Program-made: the position numbers and the translations under genes | Assembly: GCF_026393345.1 (NCBI RefSeq) | Contig: NZ_JAPLAI010000048.1 | Span: 42,256 to 106,255, forward strand | Direction: 5' to 3' | DNA from: Microbacterium sp. | Lineage (GTDB): Bacteria > Actinomycetota > Actinomycetes > Actinomycetales > Microbacteriaceae | Length of the DNA: 64,000 bases | Part shown: piece by piece, positions 61,692 to 64,000 of the stretch | How the letters are laid out: each line of letters begins with the position of its first letter | How positions within the stretch are numbered: the stretch's first letter is position 1 | Notes under the pieces: generated by a model | Told to the model about the DNA's origin: nothing | Database searches by the model: none | What the model saw: only the letters and a program-made list of their open reading frames with translations

Positions 61692-62873
61692 ATGCCCATC
61701 GCCGAGCGCGCCCGTCCGCGGGACCGGAAGCGCCGGATCGAGGATGCCGCAGCGCTGGCCTTCGCCGAGCGCGGGTACCACCAGGTCAGCATGAGCGACG
61801 TCGCGGCCGCCGTCGGCATCTCTGCCCCCGCCCTGTACCGGCACTTCCCCAACAAGTACGCACTGTTCGTTCGCACCGCGTTCCTCGTGGCCCACCGCCT
61901 GGTCGAGGACACGGCCGCGGATGCCGAGGCGACACCCACTACCCCCGCCGAGGCCGCCGACGTGCTCGGACGGCTGCTGGGTGATGTCATCGCGACGACC
62001 ATGGACCTGCGTGCGGTCGGCGGGCTCTACCGGTGGGAGGGGCGCTACCTCGATCCGGCGGACCGGGCGCGGCTGACGGCGGAGTTCCAGACGCTCCGCG
62101 CCCGCTTCCTCGCTCCGCACGCCGTGTACCGCCCTGACGTGCCCGACGCCGAACGCGAGACCCTGGTGTGGGCGGCGCTGGCGGCCGTTGCCAGCATCAC
62201 GGCGCATCGCACCGTGGTCGCCGCCGGCACGCTGCGCCGGCTTCTGACAGAGGCGGCGTGGCGGGCGTGGGACGCCGATATTCCGCCGGCCGCGGCCGTC
62301 ACCCCGCCGGTCGCTCCCGCGCCGGGCATGCGCCGGCGCGAACGGCTGATCGAGGAGGCCATCGCACTCTTCGCCTCGCGCGGCTACCACGACGTCACGA
62401 TCGAGGAGATCGCCGCCGCCGCCGACCTCACCGCATCCGGGGTCTACCGGCACTACGAAGGCAAGTCCTCGCTCCTGCTCGAGGCCTGCGACCGCGCCGC
62501 TGCGCGGCTGGAGGACGGGATGCGTCATGCCCGCTCCGTGGCGCAGTCCCCGGGCGAGGCGCTTCGGATGCTGGCCGCCGACTACGTCCGCTACAGCGTG
62601 GAGAACCGGCAGCTGATGCGGGTCTACGTCGCGGACGTCGGCAGCCTCGCGCCCGAGGAGCAGCGCCGCCTCCGCGCCCTGCAGCGCACCTACGTGTCGG
62701 AGTGGGTGGAGTTGCTGCGGCAGGCCCGACCTGAGCTTTCCGCGCGGGAGGCCACCGTGCTCGTGCACGCCGGGTTCAGCGTCGTCGCAGATCTCGGTCT
62801 CGTCGCCGGCGTCCGGCACCAGGGCCTGTCGGCGGCGACCGAGCACCTCGTCGAGGTCGTGCTCGGGATCTGA
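61692..62873 (+). CDS. Double-TetR transcriptional regulator (two TetR units in one chain)
   Basis: 393 residues made of two TetR modules. First HTH: RIEDAAALAFAERGYHQVSM...ISAPALYRHFPNK; second, after a Pro/Ala linker near residue 205: RLIEEAIALFASRGYHDVTIEEIAAAADLTASGVYRHYEGK. Each has its own ligand-type helical half. A single chain can thus form the dimer of two HTHs covalently. Located between an enoyl-CoA hydratase and a fadB-like gene, so a role in fatty-acid genes is plausible. ATG at 61692. Confidence 0.88.
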   Translation: MPIAERARPRDRKRRIEDAAALAFAERGYHQVSMSDVAAAVGISAPALYRHFPNKYALFVRTAFLVAHRLVEDTAADAEATPTTPAEAADVLGRLLGDVIATTMDLRAVGGLYRWEGRYLDPADRARLTAEFQTLRARFLAPHAVYRPDVPDAERETLVWAALAAVASITAHRTVVAAGTLRRLLTEAAWRAWDADIPPAAAVTPPVAPAPGMRRRERLIEEAIALFASRGYHDVTIEEIAAAADLTASGVYRHYEGKSSLLLEACDRAAARLEDGMRHARSVAQSPGEALRMLAADYVRYSVENRQLMRVYVADVGSLAPEEQRRLRALQRTYVSEWVELLRQARPELSAREATVLVHAGFSVVADLGLVAGVRHQGLSAATEHLVEVVLGI

Positions 62874-62942
62874 CTCAGCGACTCTTGCCGTGGAGCATCG
62901 GGATCATCCGGGCCATCAGGTGCACGTCTCTGCGCGGGGGGC

Positions 62943-62978
62943 GTTTCGTCTCGTCGCTTCGCTCCTCGCTCCACGACC
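62943..62978. repeat. Short repeat-like sequence GTTTCGTCTCGTCGCTTCGC... before the fadB-like stop
   Basis: The 111-base gap 62874-62984 contains GTTTCGTCTCGTCGCTTCGC followed by TCCTCGCTCCACGACC. I recall near-identical sequences as dispersed intergenic repeats in Microbacteriaceae, but only one copy is in this window, so the claim rests on memory. No gene is supported in the gap. Confidence 0.35.
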
Positions 62979-62984
62979 GCCCGG

Positions 62985-64000
62985 TCACTCATAGGTCTCA
63001 CCGGTCTCGGCGCGGGCGAGGAGGGATGCGGGCGGCGTGAAGCGCTCGCCGTACGTCTCGGCGAGTTCGCGGGCCCGGGCGACGAAACCGCGCAGGCCGC
63101 CCGGGTACTGATTCACGTACTGCAGCACGCCGCCGGTCCACGCCGGGAAGCCGATGCCGTAGATCGAGCCGATGTTGGCGTCCGCCACCGAGGTCAGCAC
63201 CCCGTTGTCGAGGCAGTCGATCGCATCCAGCGCCTCGGCGAACAGCATCCGTTCCTGCAGGTCCCGCAGTGGCAGCACGGTGCGGCCGGACTCGTACTTC
63301 TCGCGCAGACCCGGCCAGATGCCGATGCGCGTGCCGTTCTCGTCGTAGTCGTAGAAGCCGGCGCGGGCCTTCCGGCCGGGCCGGTCCACGTCCTCGACCA
63401 TCCAGTCCATGACCGCCTCGGACGGATGCGGCGTCCACGTCTTTCCCTCCGCCTCCTCGGCCGCGCGGGTCTCGAGCCGGATCTTCCGCGACAACGAGAT
63501 CGTCAGCTCGTCCAGCAGCTGCAGCGCCCCGGCCGGGTAGCCGGCCTGCAGCGCCGCCTGTTCGACGGAGGCGGGCTCGACGCCCTCGCCGACCGCGGCG
63601 ACGGCCTCCGCGATGAACCTGCCGATGACACGGGAGGTGAAGAACCCGCGTGAGTCGTTGACGACGATCGGGGTCTTCCGGATCTGACGCACGTAGTCGA
63701 ACGTCTTCGCGAGCGCCTCGTCGCCGGTGTTCCGGCCGCGGACGATCTCCACCAGCGGCATCTTGTCGACGGGGGAGAAGAAGTGGATGCCGATGAAATC
63801 GTTCGGGCGGTCGACTCCCCCGGACAGCACCGTGATGGGCAGCGTCGAGGTGTTCGAACCGAGGATCGCGTCGGGTTCCACGAAATCCTGGATCTCCTGA
63901 AACACCTGCTGCTTGACGGGCACGGATTCGAAGACGGCCTCGATGACGAGGTCGACACCGGCGAAGTCGGCGGCGTCGCTCGTCGTCGTGATGCGCTCGA
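62985..64000 (-). CDS. 3-hydroxyacyl-CoA dehydrogenase (FadB/FadJ type), N-terminal part off the right edge
   Basis: 338 codons visible, open at the right edge. The visible part covers the end of the NAD domain (ERITTTSDAADF..DLVIEAVFE, ILGSNTSTLPIT, FIGIHFFSPVDKMPLVEIV with the catalytic His), the first C-terminal domain (PIVVNDSRGFFTSRVIG, AGYPAGALQLLDEL) and the second (RPGRKARAGFYDY, NIGSIYGIGFPAWTGG). This is the arrangement of the alpha subunit of the fatty-acid oxidation complex. The crotonase domain, if present, is outside. Oxidises 3-hydroxyacyl-CoA with NAD+. Confidence 0.93.
   Translation of the reverse strand, partial: ERITTTSDAADFAGVDLVIEAVFESVPVKQQVFQEIQDFVEPDAILGSNTSTLPITVLSGGVDRPNDFIGIHFFSPVDKMPLVEIVRGRNTGDEALAKTFDYVRQIRKTPIVVNDSRGFFTSRVIGRFIAEAVAAVGEGVEPASVEQAALQAGYPAGALQLLDELTISLSRKIRLETRAAEEAEGKTWTPHPSEAVMDWMVEDVDRPGRKARAGFYDYDENGTRIGIWPGLREKYESGRTVLPLRDLQERMLFAEALDAIDCLDNGVLTSVADANIGSIYGIGFPAWTGGVLQYVNQYPGGLRGFVARARELAETYGERFTPPASLLARAETGETYE

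Noticed and set aside
62690..63001. Short minus-strand gene covering the gap before the fadB-like gene
   Set aside because: Overlaps the end of the double-TetR gene on the other strand, and its N-terminal part is the repeat-like sequence at 62943; no recognisable protein.
1..64000. tRNA, rRNA, tmRNA or RNase P RNA genes
   Set aside because: No cloverleaf with a CCA-type end or conserved RNA blocks was seen in the intergenic gaps, most of which are under 150 bases; a covariance-model scan would be the proper test.

Overview
The window is GC-rich, densely packed actinobacterial DNA with GTG/ATG starts and many 4-base stop/start overlaps (ATGA, GTGA). Gene content (an actinobacterial type VII secretion system, coproporphyrin-type heme synthesis with HemQ, coenzyme F420 genes, a TPP-controlled ykoEDC thiamine transporter, dimer-type GlyRS) and the very frequent GGATGC/GCATCC word fit a member of Microbacteriaceae, most likely Microbacterium or a close relative. 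That placement is inferred from style and content, not from a marker-gene comparison.

Layout. 1-7482: type VII secretion (T7SS) locus with two divergent arms: eccD-eccB-mycP rightward; two WXG100 proteins, a helical hypothetical and a second mycosin (cut by the left edge) leftward; an FHA membrane protein follows. 7531-11975: aminotransferase, glyQS, an enolase-superfamily enzyme and a HhH-GPD glycosylase-like protein. 11979-22059: heme locus, hemA divergent from hemE-hemY-(three small envelope-type genes)-hemQ-hemC-hemD-hemB-hemL; ferrochelatase is not here. 22073-31524: F420 region. fbiA follows hemL. An overlapping leftward operon fbiC - FAD monooxygenase - fgd - fbiD lies beyond a 2.8-kb insertion-like stretch that carries an internally deleted IS5-family element, small unknown genes and a T7SS-type toxin with a C-terminal TNT (NAD glycohydrolase) domain. 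31639-38851: a small hypothetical, an EspC-like/YbaB-like T7SS pair, an ABC exporter, a 3-hydroxyisobutyryl-CoA hydrolase-like protein, two membrane proteins, a repeat cluster and a J-domain protein. 38889-43949: PPOX protein, D,D-carboxypeptidase, TPP riboswitch with ykoEDC. 43957-56362: housekeeping and metabolic genes (SDR-crotonase-SDR operon, LysE, TetR, DUF4407, TauE, rlmN, ABC1 kinase, aldo-keto reductase, NUDIX, VOC). 56459-61563: GntR plus 2-methylcitrate cycle genes (prpD, prpB, prpC) and an enoyl-CoA hydratase. 61692-64000: a double-TetR regulator and a 3-hydroxyacyl-CoA dehydrogenase cut by the right edge.

How parts may work together. The T7SS machinery at the left could export the TNT toxin at 24448 and the EspC-like protein at 32102. 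All three T7SS-linked leftward units carry a TT(A/G)TCCACA sequence upstream. F420 made by the Fbi proteins would be reduced by Fgd with glucose 6-phosphate and could serve the PPOX-type protein at 38889. The most unusual protein-level observation is that the C-terminal CofH half of FbiC lacks the three radical-SAM cysteines although the rest of the domain is intact. Several palindromic or inverted repeats sit in gaps (11334, 20657, 37620, 61619), and one lies inside the 5' end of fbiD (26564). I saw no tRNA, rRNA, CRISPR array or origin.
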